Part shown: positions 9,010-16,851 of the stretch, in pieces
How positions within the stretch are numbered: position 1 is the stretch's first letter
Layout: each line of letters starts with the position of its first letter
Assembly: GCF_034676705.1 (NCBI RefSeq)
Contig: NZ_JAUCBS010000001.1
Span: forward strand, 7,019-71,018
DNA length: 64,000 bases
From: Gemmobacter sp.
GTDB lineage: Bacteria; Pseudomonadota; Alphaproteobacteria; Rhodobacterales; Rhodobacteraceae
Reading direction: 5' to 3'
The notes under the pieces: model-generated
The model's database searches: none
What the model was told of the DNA's origin: nothing
Seen by the model: only the letters and a program-made list of their open reading frames with translations
Translations under genes and position numbers: made by a program

Positions 9010-9025
9010 CCCCCCATATGGGGGG
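9010..9025. promoter_or_regulatory. Perfect 16-bp palindrome ccccccatatgggggg between cysD and the LuxR-type gene
   Basis: Six C, atat, six G: a perfect dyad in the 92-base divergent region, ending 15 bases before the regulator's ATG and about 61 bases before the cysD start. Position and symmetry suit an operator for a dimeric regulator, perhaps the adjacent LuxR-type protein acting on itself and on cysD-cysNC. No other copy of the full palindrome was noticed. The function is inferred only. Confidence 0.5.
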
Positions 9026-9040
9026 CAAAAGGGCGAACCG

Positions 9041-10036
9041 ATGTCCGATGACAGCGAACTTCTGGCCGCGCTGATGGCCGCGGCCCTGGCCCCGGCCGAC
9101 GAGGCCGATCTGTGGCCGGCCTTTCTGGACCGGCTGGCGCGGCTGACCCAGGCCGACAGCGCCTGGCTGCTGCTGGCGCCCCAGGGCGCGCCGGAACGGC
9201 TGTGGCAGGCCGGCGCCCCCTGGGCCGGCCCGGCCGAGGCGGCAGGCCGGATGCGGGCCGGCCGGGTCTATTCGCAGGTCGACCTGCCAGGCAGCGCGCC
9301 GCCGCCCCGGCCGCTGCGCGCGCTGCGGCTGCCGCTGGCGGCGGGCGGGGCGGTCACGCTGGCGCTGGGGCGCGGCGGGGCGGATTTCCGCGCGCTGGAC
9401 GGGGTGCGGCTTTCGGGGCTGGTGCCGCATCTGGGCCCGGCGATGGACGGCTGGCTGCGGCTGATGCGCCAGCAGGACCGCGCCCGGATCGACGGCCGGA
9501 TGCTGGCCGATCTGGGCGGCGGCTGGATGCTGCTGACACCCTCGGGCCAGGTGGCCGAGCTGTCCCCGGGGCTGGCCGCGCGGCTGGAGGCGCTGGCCGG
9601 CATCCAGCTGCGCGCCGATGGCTGGCTGGCCTGCCCCGACCCGGGCGCGATGCCCGCGCTGCGCCAGGCGGTGGCGGCGGCGCAGGTGCCGGGGGCGGGG
9701 CCGCAATGGCTGGCGCTGTCGCAGGGTCCGGCGGTGCAGATGGTGGTGACCTCCGGGCCCGCAGGCCTGGTCGGGCGGCTGCGCCATGCGCTGTCGGCCC
9801 GGGCCCTGCCGGTCGGACGGCTGGCCGGCCTGCTGGGGATCAGCCGCAGCGAGGCGCGGCTGGCCGCGCGGCTGTGCGATGGCCAGAGCCTGGCCGAGGC
9901 CGCGCAGGATCTGGGCTGGACGATGGAAACCGCGCGCAGCTGTTCCAAACGGATCTTTGCCCGCACCGGCAGCCGCGGCCAGCCCGACCTGCTGCGCCGC
10001 ATGCTGGAAAGCGCGATCTGGCTGGATCAGGGCTAG
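9041..10036 (+). CDS. LuxR-type helix-turn-helix transcriptional regulator
   Basis: A 331-residue protein. The last ~60 residues (about 267-325) have the LuxR DNA-binding pattern: ISRSEARLAARLCDGQSLAE, then an HTH with TMETARS, then KRIFARTGSRGQPDLLRRML. The first ~250 residues are Ala/Gly/Leu-rich with no recognisable autoinducer or receiver domain, so the signal is unknown. It is transcribed away from cysD with the palindrome at 9010-9025 between them, and could control the PAPS genes or the wider surface-polysaccharide locus. A repeat with a strong hairpin follows the stop and may end transcription. Confidence 0.8.
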   Translation: MSDDSELLAALMAAALAPADEADLWPAFLDRLARLTQADSAWLLLAPQGAPERLWQAGAPWAGPAEAAGRMRAGRVYSQVDLPGSAPPPRPLRALRLPLAAGGAVTLALGRGGADFRALDGVRLSGLVPHLGPAMDGWLRLMRQQDRARIDGRMLADLGGGWMLLTPSGQVAELSPGLAARLEALAGIQLRADGWLACPDPGAMPALRQAVAAAQVPGAGPQWLALSQGPAVQMVVTSGPAGLVGRLRHALSARALPVGRLAGLLGISRSEARLAARLCDGQSLAEAAQDLGWTMETARSCSKRIFARTGSRGQPDLLRRMLESAIWLDQG

Positions 10037-10114
10037 CAGGCGGTGCGGAGCCGTGCTGCGCAAGGCGGCCGGGGATTGCGCAGTTGCGGGCAGGTTGCTC
10101 TGGCGGGGCGCGCG

Positions 10115-10200
10115 AGGGGGGCCCTGCCCCCCTGGGGACCGGCCCGCCGGTGGCCCCCGCGTGGCGCCTGCCCCCCGGGATATTTGGATCAAGGCGAAAG
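10115..10200 (+). repeat. Rhodobacteraceae-type intergenic repeat, copy 1 (hairpin plus ggatattt-caag-gaaag tail)
   Basis: A perfect 8-bp stem (10115-10122 with 10126-10133, loop cct) of G then C runs is followed about 45 bases later by gggatatttggatcaaggcgaaag. The same architecture occurs inverted at 16938-16990. It lies in the 227-base gap between two convergent genes (LuxR-type and repA) and may act as a terminator. This kind of element is widespread between genes in the family. Confidence 0.6.
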
Positions 10201-10263
10201 GGGGCGGGCGCCACCTGCGCCATCAACCGGCCGTTTCGTGGCGCGTGACCGAATTGCAAAGGC

Positions 10264-11274
10264 CTAGCCGTTGCGCGCCAGCCAGCCCAGGAAGGCCGCA
10301 TCCGGGGACCGCAGCCGCTGCCGCCCGGTGCGCGCCCAGACCGCCTGCCAGTCGGCCACCAGCGCATGCACATCGGCGCCCGGCCGCAAGGCGCGGGCAC
10401 GATCCAGCGTGGCGGGCCGCAGCGCCGGCCCCTCGCCCGGTTCCAGCACCGCGCCGCGCCGGGTGACGCGCAGCAGGTCGCCCGGTTCCTCGGCCAGGGC
10501 ATAATCGGGCAGGTGGTCGGTGGCGATCATCTCGCGCAGCATCTGGCGGAACACCCGCAGGGGCGAGGCGGAGCCCGATTTCAGATGCAGCGTGGCGATG
10601 GAGACGCGCCAGTCGGGCTGCTTGCCGCAATGCTTGCGCGCCAGTTCGTAGATGCGCCGCTCCAGCGGTTTGCGCAGCCGGAAATAATCGCGGCTGAGCG
10701 TGAGGACCGATTTCGACAGCACGGCGCGATAGAGCCAGTCCGACAGGGTGACGGTGACCTGCACCATGCGCCCGCCCTTGGTATGGCGCAGGATCTGCCA
10801 GCTGTCGATCAGGCCAAAGCCGGTGGTCGCCTCGATCCCGCCGGTGGTCAGGTTGGTGGTGATCCGGGTGCCGGCCAGCCGCTCGAACGCCTCGCGCAGG
10901 CGGCGGTAGCTGTCGCCGGACGTTTCGCGGTTGGTGGCCACCAGCAGGTCATGCGCGCGCAAGGACACCTGGCGCGACACCTGGCGGCCGGCATTCAGCG
11001 CCGCCATCAGCTGGCTGATGCAATAGATCAGGATGTCCTTGTCGAACAGCGTCGCCAGCCCCTTGACCGAGGGGGTGACGGTGATTTCCACCCCGTTGTG
11101 GGCATAGCGCAGGATGCGCAGGTCGGGCCGGGTGCCAAGGCTGAACACCGGGTGTTCCATGCTGGCCATGTCGTCCTTGGGCAGCGCATCCAGAATGTCG
11201 CAGACAAAGAAATCGGCCGTGGGATGGCGGTCGGGCAACATCCCCGCCGCGCTGGCCGCAAGCCGTCCTGCCAT
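10264..11274 (-). CDS. repA: Plasmid replication initiator, RPA/RepA type
   Basis: A 336-residue initiator. The N-terminal block with MLPDRHPTADFFVCDI, MEHPVFSL and ITVTPSVKGLATLFDKDILI, followed by the middle block with SLRAHDLLVATNRETSGDSY, is characteristic of the RPA family (Pfam PF10134, from memory) that drives RepA-type plasmids of Rhodobacteraceae. It would bind iterons and open the origin. ATG 11274 gives the expected 12-residue lead before LPDRHP; the ATG at 11241 is an alternative. The upstream 400-base AT-richer stretch holds direct repeats and separates it from the divergent parA. With parA and parB it makes the region a self-contained replicon. Confidence 0.92.
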   Translation of the reverse strand: MAGRLAASAAGMLPDRHPTADFFVCDILDALPKDDMASMEHPVFSLGTRPDLRILRYAHNGVEITVTPSVKGLATLFDKDILIYCISQLMAALNAGRQVSRQVSLRAHDLLVATNRETSGDSYRRLREAFERLAGTRITTNLTTGGIEATTGFGLIDSWQILRHTKGGRMVQVTVTLSDWLYRAVLSKSVLTLSRDYFRLRKPLERRIYELARKHCGKQPDWRVSIATLHLKSGSASPLRVFRQMLREMIATDHLPDYALAEEPGDLLRVTRRGAVLEPGEGPALRPATLDRARALRPGADVHALVADWQAVWARTGRQRLRSPDAAFLGWLARNG

Positions 11275-11343
11275 CCGCCCTGCCCGTTCGTGGTTTCATT
11301 GACACCAAGGCTACGCGAGGGCCGCGACCGGGTAAAGCGCAGC

Positions 11344-11362
11344 AACGTGGTTTGGGAATCGC
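11344..11362 (+). repeat. Iteron-like direct repeat 1 (aacgtggtttgggaatcgc)
   Basis: This is the first of two identical 19-bp copies, with start-to-start spacing of 44 bases (about four helical turns). A partial match, cgtggttt, also occurs at 11289-11296. The copies lie upstream of repA and are candidate initiator-binding iterons. Confidence 0.65.
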
Positions 11363-11387
11363 GGCTTCGGGGTTCCAGAGTCGGGCG

Positions 11388-11406
11388 AACGTGGTTTGGG
11401 AATCGC
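11388..11406 (+). repeat. Iteron-like direct repeat 2 (aacgtggtttgggaatcgc)
   Basis: The second copy is identical to 11344-11362 over all 19 bases. The copies are separated by 25 bases of non-repeated sequence, and the AT-richer stretch begins just after this one. Confidence 0.65.
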
Positions 11407-11598
11407 CCCTTGGGCAAGGATGGTATCTCAATACCTTGTTTGCAAAAGGAACTTTGGCAATCGGCAGGCCACGTAACTTTCTGTATAACACAAGATAACT
11501 GATCCGGGCCCGATCAGACCTGCCGGCAGCACCGGAAAGGCTGCGTTGCAAGGCCTTGAATACAGGGAAAATTCCAGGCACCTGCGCGAAATATCTGG

Positions 11599-11640
11599 AT
11601 GTGCTGCGATTTTGGGTATATTGCCAAAAACACAGCACAT
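11599..11640. promoter_or_regulatory. 18-bp imperfect inverted repeat upstream of parA
   Basis: The left arm atgtgctgcgattttggg (11599-11616) pairs with the right arm gccaaaaacacagcacat (11623-11640) at 15 of 18 positions across the spacer tatatt. It ends 36 bases before the parA start at 11677. Candidate roles are ParA operator or plasmid centromere. Its presence also argues against the earlier ATG at 11599, which lies inside the left arm. Confidence 0.5.
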
Positions 11641-11676
11641 GGATGGCGGGCGCCCCCGCCCGGAGAGAATCGCCCC

Positions 11677-13122
11677 ATGCCCAGCCCCCGGCAGAAACCC
11701 GGCCGCCCCAGCGCGAAACCCGCCATGACCGCCCCCGTGAAACCGACCGATGCGCCGGGCCTGCCGCCCTATATGGGCCTGTCGCCCGATGCCGCCCTGG
11801 CCGATCTGGGGGCCCCGACCGGCACCGGCGATTTTGCCCGGCTGGCCGCGGCCTGCGCGAAAGGCCGGGCCGATCTGGCGGCGCGGGGGCTGGACGAAAC
11901 CGGCAGCCGCCAGCTGCGGCTGTTTTCCACCTGGGAGATCACCCGCTATCTGATCCCGGTGGCGCAGGCGCATTTCCGCCGCGTGCTGAAGGCCAATCCC
12001 GACCTGCCGCAAGGCGCCAGCGAAACCGATGGCGGCGCGAAATGGTTCACCCTGGACGAGGTGCTGCGCCTGCGCGCGCATTTCGGCACCGAAGGGTCCA
12101 AGGCCAAGCCCTATCTGCCCTGGCGCCCCGAAGGGCTGCCGGCGAAAATCGTCGCGGTGGCGAATTTCAAGGGCGGGGTGGGCAAGACCAGCACGGCGGC
12201 GCATCTGGCCATGTCGGCCGCGCTGGATGGCTACAAGGTGCTGGTGGTTGATCTCGACAGCCAGGGGTCGATGACCTCGATCTTCGGCGGCAAGGTCGAG
12301 GATGAATGGCAGACGGTGTTCCCGCTGCTGGCGCGCCATTATGCCCGCCACCTGCAGGCCGAAAACCGCCTGCGGGCCGGGCGGGGCGAGGCGCCGGCGC
12401 CCCTGGACGATACCCTGTCCGAGGCGCTGAAGATCGCCAGCCCCGATCTGATCCAGCGCACCCACTGGCCCAACATCGACCTGATCGGGGCGCAGCTGAA
12501 CCTGTACTGGGCAGAATTCCAGATCCCCGTCTGGCGGATGGCCGCGCGCGGCTGGAAGCTGTGGGAGGCGCTGACCGAAAGCCTGGCGGCCGATGGCGTG
12601 CTGGACCGCTACGACCTGATCTTTCTCGATACGCCCCCCGCGCTGGGATACCTGACCATCAACGGGCTGGCGGCGGCCGATGTGCTGCTGGTGCCCACCG
12701 GGGCGAGCTTTCTGGAATTCGACAGCACGGGGCGGTTCTTCGACATGCTGCATTCGACCTTCGGCTCGATCGAGCAATCGGAAAACATCGCCGCCCGGGC
12801 GCTGGGGCGCGAGGAGCTGCGCTTTGAATGGGATGCCGTGCGGGTGATGCTGACGCGCTACGATGCGGCGCAACAGACCGAACTTGCCGCGCTGATGCAG
12901 GCCTGGCTGGGGCGCAGCATGACGCCCGAGCGGCAGGAATTCACCGCCCTGATCGGCCAGGCCGGCGAACAGGTGCATGGCATCTACGAGGCGGATTACC
13001 GCGATTTCAACCGCGAAACCTATATCCGCGGCCGCGAGACATTCGATGCCACCTATGCCGCCTTCAAGCGGCTGATCCTGGGCGTCTGGCGGCGCGATGA
13101 TCTGGAACGACAGGGGGGATGA
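11677..13122 (+). CDS. parA: Plasmid partitioning ATPase ParA
   Basis: A 481-residue ParA with an N-terminal DNA-binding extension of ~155 residues. The deviant Walker A motif KGGVGKTS starts at residue 165. DLDSQGSM and LDTPPALGYLTING are the Walker A' and Walker B regions. Such long ParAs usually repress their own promoter through the N-terminal domain. The ATG at 11677 is preferred over 11599 because GGAGAG lies about 10 bases upstream and because 11599 is inside a palindrome. It is divergent from repA and followed after 111 bases by parB. Confidence 0.92.
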   Translation: MPSPRQKPGRPSAKPAMTAPVKPTDAPGLPPYMGLSPDAALADLGAPTGTGDFARLAAACAKGRADLAARGLDETGSRQLRLFSTWEITRYLIPVAQAHFRRVLKANPDLPQGASETDGGAKWFTLDEVLRLRAHFGTEGSKAKPYLPWRPEGLPAKIVAVANFKGGVGKTSTAAHLAMSAALDGYKVLVVDLDSQGSMTSIFGGKVEDEWQTVFPLLARHYARHLQAENRLRAGRGEAPAPLDDTLSEALKIASPDLIQRTHWPNIDLIGAQLNLYWAEFQIPVWRMAARGWKLWEALTESLAADGVLDRYDLIFLDTPPALGYLTINGLAAADVLLVPTGASFLEFDSTGRFFDMLHSTFGSIEQSENIAARALGREELRFEWDAVRVMLTRYDAAQQTELAALMQAWLGRSMTPERQEFTALIGQAGEQVHGIYEADYRDFNRETYIRGRETFDATYAAFKRLILGVWRRDDLERQGG

Positions 13123-13149
13123 CGTGAAATCAATGGGTTACGCCATGAA

Positions 13150-13167
13150 TGTTTCGCGTGCGAAACA
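13150..13167. promoter_or_regulatory. parS-like palindrome tgtttcgcgtgcgaaaca between parA and parB
   Basis: Two 8-bp arms (tgtttcgc and gcgaaaca) flank the spacer gt. The outer bases match the chromosomal parS consensus TGTTTCACGTGAAACA, with two extra central bases. Lying between parA and parB, it is a good ParB-binding site candidate. This rests on symmetry and resemblance only. Confidence 0.55.
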
Positions 13168-13185
13168 GCGCGCGCCCGCTTTGCC

Positions 13186-13199
13186 GGCGGTTAACCGCC
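13186..13199. promoter_or_regulatory. Perfect 14-bp palindrome ggcggttaaccgcc upstream of parB
   Basis: A perfect dyad 35 bases before the parB start and 18 bases after the parS-like site. It could be a second partition site, an operator, or a short hairpin in the parAB transcript. Confidence 0.35.
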
Positions 13200-13233
13200 C
13201 TGCCCCAGACTGGCAGACCCGGAGGATGCGCTG

Positions 13234-14238
13234 ATGGCACGCCGTCGCCTGCCACCGCCCCCGGCCAGCGACGAGGCCGCGATGACCCCCGATCTTGAGA
13301 CCAAGGCCCTGTTTCCCCCCGGCCTGACGCCCGGCTTTGCCCGCCCCCCGGTGGCCCGCGTGGCGGCCGAAGCGGCGGCCGAAAGCGCGCTGCGCGAGGT
13401 TTCGGCCGAACTGGCCGCCCTGCGCGCCGAAGGCCGCGTCGTGCTGCGCCTGCCGCTGGCCGCCATCGAGGAAGGCTGGCTGATCCGCGACCGGCTGGTG
13501 GCCGACCCCGAAGACCTGGCCGTGCTGACCGACAGCTTGCGCGCCCATGGCCAGCGCACCCCCATCGAGGTGGCGGAACTTGGGCCTGGCCGCTACGGGC
13601 TGATTTCCGGCTGGCGCCGGCTGGTGGCGCTGCGCGCGCTGGCCACCGAGGAGACGCGCTTTGACAGCGTGCTGGCGCTGGTGCGCGCGCCCGAAACCTC
13701 GGCCGATGCCTATGTGGCCATGGTCGAGGAAAACGAGATCCGCGCCGGCCTGTCCTATTGGGAACGCGCGCGGGTGGTGGCGCGGGCGGTGGCGGGCGGC
13801 GTGTTCGGATCGGAAAAGATCGCGCTGCAACGGCTGTTCGCCAGCGCCAGCCGCGCCAAGCGGTCCAAGATCGGCTCGTTCCTGGGGCTGGTGCAGGTGC
13901 TGGACGGCAGCTTGCGGTTTCCTGCCGATCTGCCCGAACGGCTGGGGCTGGCGCTGGCCGGGGCGCTGGCGGCCGATCCGGGGCTGCGCGACCGGCTGGT
14001 GCAGGCGCTGGCCAGCGCCGATCCGCAGGATGCCGCAGGCGAACAGGCGGTGCTGGCGCGCGTTCTGGCCGGGCCCCGCGCCCCGGCGGCCCCCGCCCCT
14101 GCCCGGTTCGACATTGCCCCCGGGCTATGGGGCGAACGCGGGCGCGACGGGCGGCTGGTGCTGGGGGGCGCCGCGCTGAGCGAGAGCCGCGTGGCGCGGT
14201 TGCAGGACTGGCTGAAGGCCGATCTGCGCCGCCGCTGA
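13234..14238 (+). CDS. parB: Plasmid partitioning protein ParB
   Basis: A 334-residue ParB-family protein. Residues ~70-150 form the ParB N-terminal (CTPase) domain: PLAAIEEGWLIRDRL, ALTDSLRAHGQRTPIEV-like pattern, and YGLISGWRRLVALRAL, the equivalent of the G-x-R-R-x-x-A motif. EENEIRAGLSYWERARV (~166-182) and the following helices are the HTH region. GGAGG at 13221-13225 sets the start at 13234. It works with the upstream ParA to segregate the replicon, with a likely binding site at 13150-13167. Confidence 0.9.
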   Translation: MARRRLPPPPASDEAAMTPDLETKALFPPGLTPGFARPPVARVAAEAAAESALREVSAELAALRAEGRVVLRLPLAAIEEGWLIRDRLVADPEDLAVLTDSLRAHGQRTPIEVAELGPGRYGLISGWRRLVALRALATEETRFDSVLALVRAPETSADAYVAMVEENEIRAGLSYWERARVVARAVAGGVFGSEKIALQRLFASASRAKRSKIGSFLGLVQVLDGSLRFPADLPERLGLALAGALAADPGLRDRLVQALASADPQDAAGEQAVLARVLAGPRAPAAPAPARFDIAPGLWGERGRDGRLVLGGAALSESRVARLQDWLKADLRRR

Positions 14239-14254
14239 CCGGCCCCCGGCCCGA

Positions 14255-15058
14255 TCAGTCCTGGCCGGTGCGGGCCAGATAGCCTTCGATCAGCGCCACG
14301 TCCGAGGGGTTGTTCAGCTCCCAGAACACCGCGCCGGGGGCCGTCACCTCGACCACGCGCACCGGATGGCCGTTTTCCAGAAAGCGCAGCTGTTCCAGCC
14401 CTTCCAGGGTTTCCAGCGGCCCCGGCGCCCAAGCCTGATAGGCCGCCAGCGCCGCCGGGCGATAGGCATAGACGCCGACATGGTGGAACACCGGCACGGT
14501 GCCATCCACCACGCCCTTGCCATTGGTAAAGGGCAGCACCTCTTTCGAGAAGTAAAGCGCATCGCGGCTGGCGCCAAAGACCACCGTGGTGGCCCCCACC
14601 CGGCCGGCCCGGCGGTCGGCCAGCAGGTTTTCCACCACCTCCGCCTCGCAGCGCAGCGCCGGCGTCGCCATGCCGACCGACGGATCGGCGCGCAGCGCGC
14701 CGATCAGCGCGGTGACGAAATGCGGCGGCGTCAAGGGCGCATCGCCTTGCAGGTTGACCACGATCTCGGGCGCAATCCCGGCGCGGGCAATCGCCTCGGC
14801 CACCCGTTCGGTGCCGTTGCGGCAGGTGTCCGAGGTGCGGATGACATCCGCCCCGATGCGGCGCGCCTCGGCCTCGATCCGGTCATCGTCGGTGGCGACG
14901 AAAACCGGGATCGCCCCCCCGGCGGCGGCGCGGGCGGCCATCACGCTGCGTTCGATCAGGCTGCGCGGGGTGCCCGAGGCGCCGCGCAGGGTCGCCAGCG
15001 GCTTGCCCGGATAGCGGGTGCTGGCATAGCGGGCGGGGATGACGATGCAGGCGTCCAT
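14255..15058 (-). CDS. kdsB: 3-deoxy-manno-octulosonate cytidylyltransferase
   Basis: A 267-residue enzyme that activates Kdo with CTP to CMP-Kdo. IPARYASTRYPGKPL at the N-terminus, NLQGDAPL, FFHVGVYAYRP-like (FHHVGVYAYRP) and ELNNPSDVALIEGYL at the C-terminus are KdsB features. The ATG at 15058 is chosen because it follows the kdsA stop by one base and puts the fold at residue 1; an in-frame ATG eight codons earlier would overlap kdsA. It is the last gene of a kdsD-kdsA-kdsB operon. In ABC-exported capsules Kdo makes the lipid-linked primer, so these genes fit with kpsMTE. Confidence 0.94.
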   Translation of the reverse strand: MDACIVIPARYASTRYPGKPLATLRGASGTPRSLIERSVMAARAAAGGAIPVFVATDDDRIEAEARRIGADVIRTSDTCRNGTERVAEAIARAGIAPEIVVNLQGDAPLTPPHFVTALIGALRADPSVGMATPALRCEAEVVENLLADRRAGRVGATTVVFGASRDALYFSKEVLPFTNGKGVVDGTVPVFHHVGVYAYRPAALAAYQAWAPGPLETLEGLEQLRFLENGHPVRVVEVTAPGAVFWELNNPSDVALIEGYLARTGQD

Positions 15059-15059
15059 C

Positions 15060-15887
15060 TCAGATCCCCTTTGCCAGCGCATCGAAGGCGCGCAGCCGGG
15101 CGATCAGCGCGCCCATCTCGGCCAGCGGGATCATGTTCGGCCCGTCGCTGGGCGCGCGGTCGGGATCCTCGTGCGTTTCGATGAACAGGGCCGAGACCCC
15201 CACCGCACAGGCCGCCCGTGCCAGCACCGGCGCGAACTGCCGCTGGCCGCCCGAACTGCCGCCCAGGCCCCCCGGCTGCTGCACCGAATGGGTGGCGTCG
15301 AACACCACCGGCCAGCCGGTGGCCGCCATGGTGGGCAGGCCGCGGAAATCGGTCACCAGCGTGTTGTAGCCAAACGAGGTGCCGCGTTCGCACAAGAGGA
15401 TCCGCCGGTTGCCGGTGCTTTCCACCTTGGCCGCGACATGTGTCATGTCCCAGGGCGCCAGGAACTGGCCCTTCTTGATGTTCACCGCCAGCCCGGTTTC
15501 GCCGGCGGCCAGCAAGAGGTCGGTCTGCCGGCACAGGAAGGCGGGGATCTGCAACACGTCCACGGCTTCGGCCGCAATCGCGCAATGCCCCGGTTCATGC
15601 ACATCGGTCAGCACCGGCACGCCATATTCGGCGCGGATGTCGGACAGGATGCGCAGGCCCGTCTCCATCCCAAGGCCGCGGTTGGTGGCAATGCTGGACC
15701 TGTTGGCCTTGTCATAGCTGGCCTTGAAGATCACTTGCGTCCCCGTCGGCGCGCAGGCCTCCAGAAGCCCTTCGCAGATCATCCGGGCATGGGCATGGCT
15801 TTCCAGCTGGCAAGGGCCGGAAATCAGCGCGACGGGCGCCTGCCCGCCGATGGCGATATCGCCGATGGTCACGGTCTGGGGTGTCAT
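15060..15887 (-). CDS. kdsA: 3-deoxy-8-phosphooctulonate synthase
   Basis: A 275-residue enzyme condensing arabinose-5-phosphate and phosphoenolpyruvate into Kdo-8-phosphate. SGPCQLES (24-31), FKASYDKANRSS, VPVLTDVHE, NIKKGQFLAPWDM, CERGTSFGYN and FDATHSVQQPGG are family motifs, and length is as usual. It sits 7 bases after kdsD and 1 base before kdsB. Since Kdo genes are normally chromosomal for LPS, this plasmid set is probably a dedicated second supply for the capsule primer. Confidence 0.96.
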   Translation of the reverse strand: MTPQTVTIGDIAIGGQAPVALISGPCQLESHAHARMICEGLLEACAPTGTQVIFKASYDKANRSSIATNRGLGMETGLRILSDIRAEYGVPVLTDVHEPGHCAIAAEAVDVLQIPAFLCRQTDLLLAAGETGLAVNIKKGQFLAPWDMTHVAAKVESTGNRRILLCERGTSFGYNTLVTDFRGLPTMAATGWPVVFDATHSVQQPGGLGGSSGGQRQFAPVLARAACAVGVSALFIETHEDPDRAPSDGPNMIPLAEMGALIARLRAFDALAKGI

Positions 15888-15894
15888 GTCGTCC

Positions 15895-16851
15895 TCACAT
15901 CACGCCAAGGCGCAAAAGGTCGTGCAGGTGCAGCATGCCCACCGGGCGGGCGCCTTCGCAGACGACCAGCACGGTGATCTTGCTGCGGTTGAGTATCGCC
16001 AGCGCCTCGGCCGCCAGCATGTCGGGGGTGGCGGTGACAGGAGAGCGGCTGCAAATCTCGCCGGCCCTGCGGTCCATCAACCCGGCCATGTGGCGGCGCA
16101 GGTCGCCGTCGCTGACCACGCCCGACAGATTGCCGGCCCCGTCCACCACGGCGGCAATGCCAAAGCCCCCGGCGGTCATCGTCAGGATGACATCGGCCAT
16201 CGGCGCATCTTCGGCCACCAGCGGCAGGTGGTCGGCATGCATCACCTGGCGCACCGGGGCCAGCTGCGCGCCCAGCTTGCCGCCCGGATGAAAGGCGCGG
16301 AATTCCTCGGCCCGGAACCGCCGCGCCTCCATCAGCGCCACCGCCAGCGCATCGCCCAGGCCCATCATCAGCGTGGTGGATGTCGTGGGCGCCATGCCGA
16401 TGGCGCAGGCCTCGGGCAGGTCGGGGATGGTCAGCCGGTAATCGGCGGCCCGCATCAGCGCGCTGTCGTCGTTCCTGGACATGCCGGCCAGCGGAATGCC
16501 GAACCGCGCGCAATGGGCCACCATGTCGCGCAGTTCCGCCGTTTCGCCGCTGTTGGACAGCAGGACGCACAGATCGCCCGGCATCACCATGCCCAGGTCG
16601 CCATGGCTGGCTTCGGCCGGATGCACGAAGAACGCCGGCGTCCCGGTCGAGGCCAGCGTGGCCGCGATCTTGCGCGCCACATGGCCCGATTTGCCGATGC
16701 CGCCCAGGATGACCCGGCCCGGAATGGCCAGGATCGCCTCGACGGCGGCGGCGAAATCCGCCGGCAGATGGGCGGCCAGCGCCATCAGCGCCTCGCCTTC
16801 GGTCCGCAGCACGCGGGCGGCGCTGGCGGTATGGTCGGTCGGTTCGGTCAC
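15895..16851 (-). CDS. kdsD: Arabinose-5-phosphate isomerase (KdsD/KpsF family)
   Basis: A 318-residue protein with a SIS isomerase domain (GGIGKSGHVARK, LLSNSGETAELRDM, EEFRAFHPGGKLG) followed by a CBS pair (from ~residue 195), the standard KdsD/KpsF layout. It makes arabinose-5-phosphate from ribulose-5-phosphate for KdsA. The GTG at 16851 gives a normal N-terminus (VTEPTDHTASAARVL); an open frame runs 31 codons further to an ATG at 16944, but that extension is low-complexity and overlaps the intergenic repeat. It is first in the kdsDAB operon and divergent from the gene at 17059. Confidence 0.9.
   Translation of the reverse strand: MTEPTDHTASAARVLRTEGEALMALAAHLPADFAAAVEAILAIPGRVILGGIGKSGHVARKIAATLASTGTPAFFVHPAEASHGDLGMVMPGDLCVLLSNSGETAELRDMVAHCARFGIPLAGMSRNDDSALMRAADYRLTIPDLPEACAIGMAPTTSTTLMMGLGDALAVALMEARRFRAEEFRAFHPGGKLGAQLAPVRQVMHADHLPLVAEDAPMADVILTMTAGGFGIAAVVDGAGNLSGVVSDGDLRRHMAGLMDRRAGEICSRSPVTATPDMLAAEALAILNRSKITVLVVCEGARPVGMLHLHDLLRLGVM

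Larger units (their letters stand above)
11275..11676. other. Replication control/origin region between repA and parA (no gene seen)
   Basis: A 402-base non-coding stretch, visibly more AT-rich than its surroundings from about 11400 to 11660. It contains two perfect 19-bp direct repeats (11344 and 11388), a short inverted repeat ggtat-ctca-atacc (11422-11435), an imperfect dyad around gggccc (about 11502-11518), and an 18-bp imperfect inverted repeat just before parA (11599-11640). Both repA and parA promoters must lie here. This is the best oriV candidate in the window. A classical DnaA box was not found. Confidence 0.7.

Noticed and set aside
11499..11520. ctgatccgggcccgatcag as a perfect operator palindrome
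   Set aside because: It is symmetric only around gggccc with a one-base offset between the arms. In GC-rich DNA this is weak, so it is mentioned only as part of the origin region.
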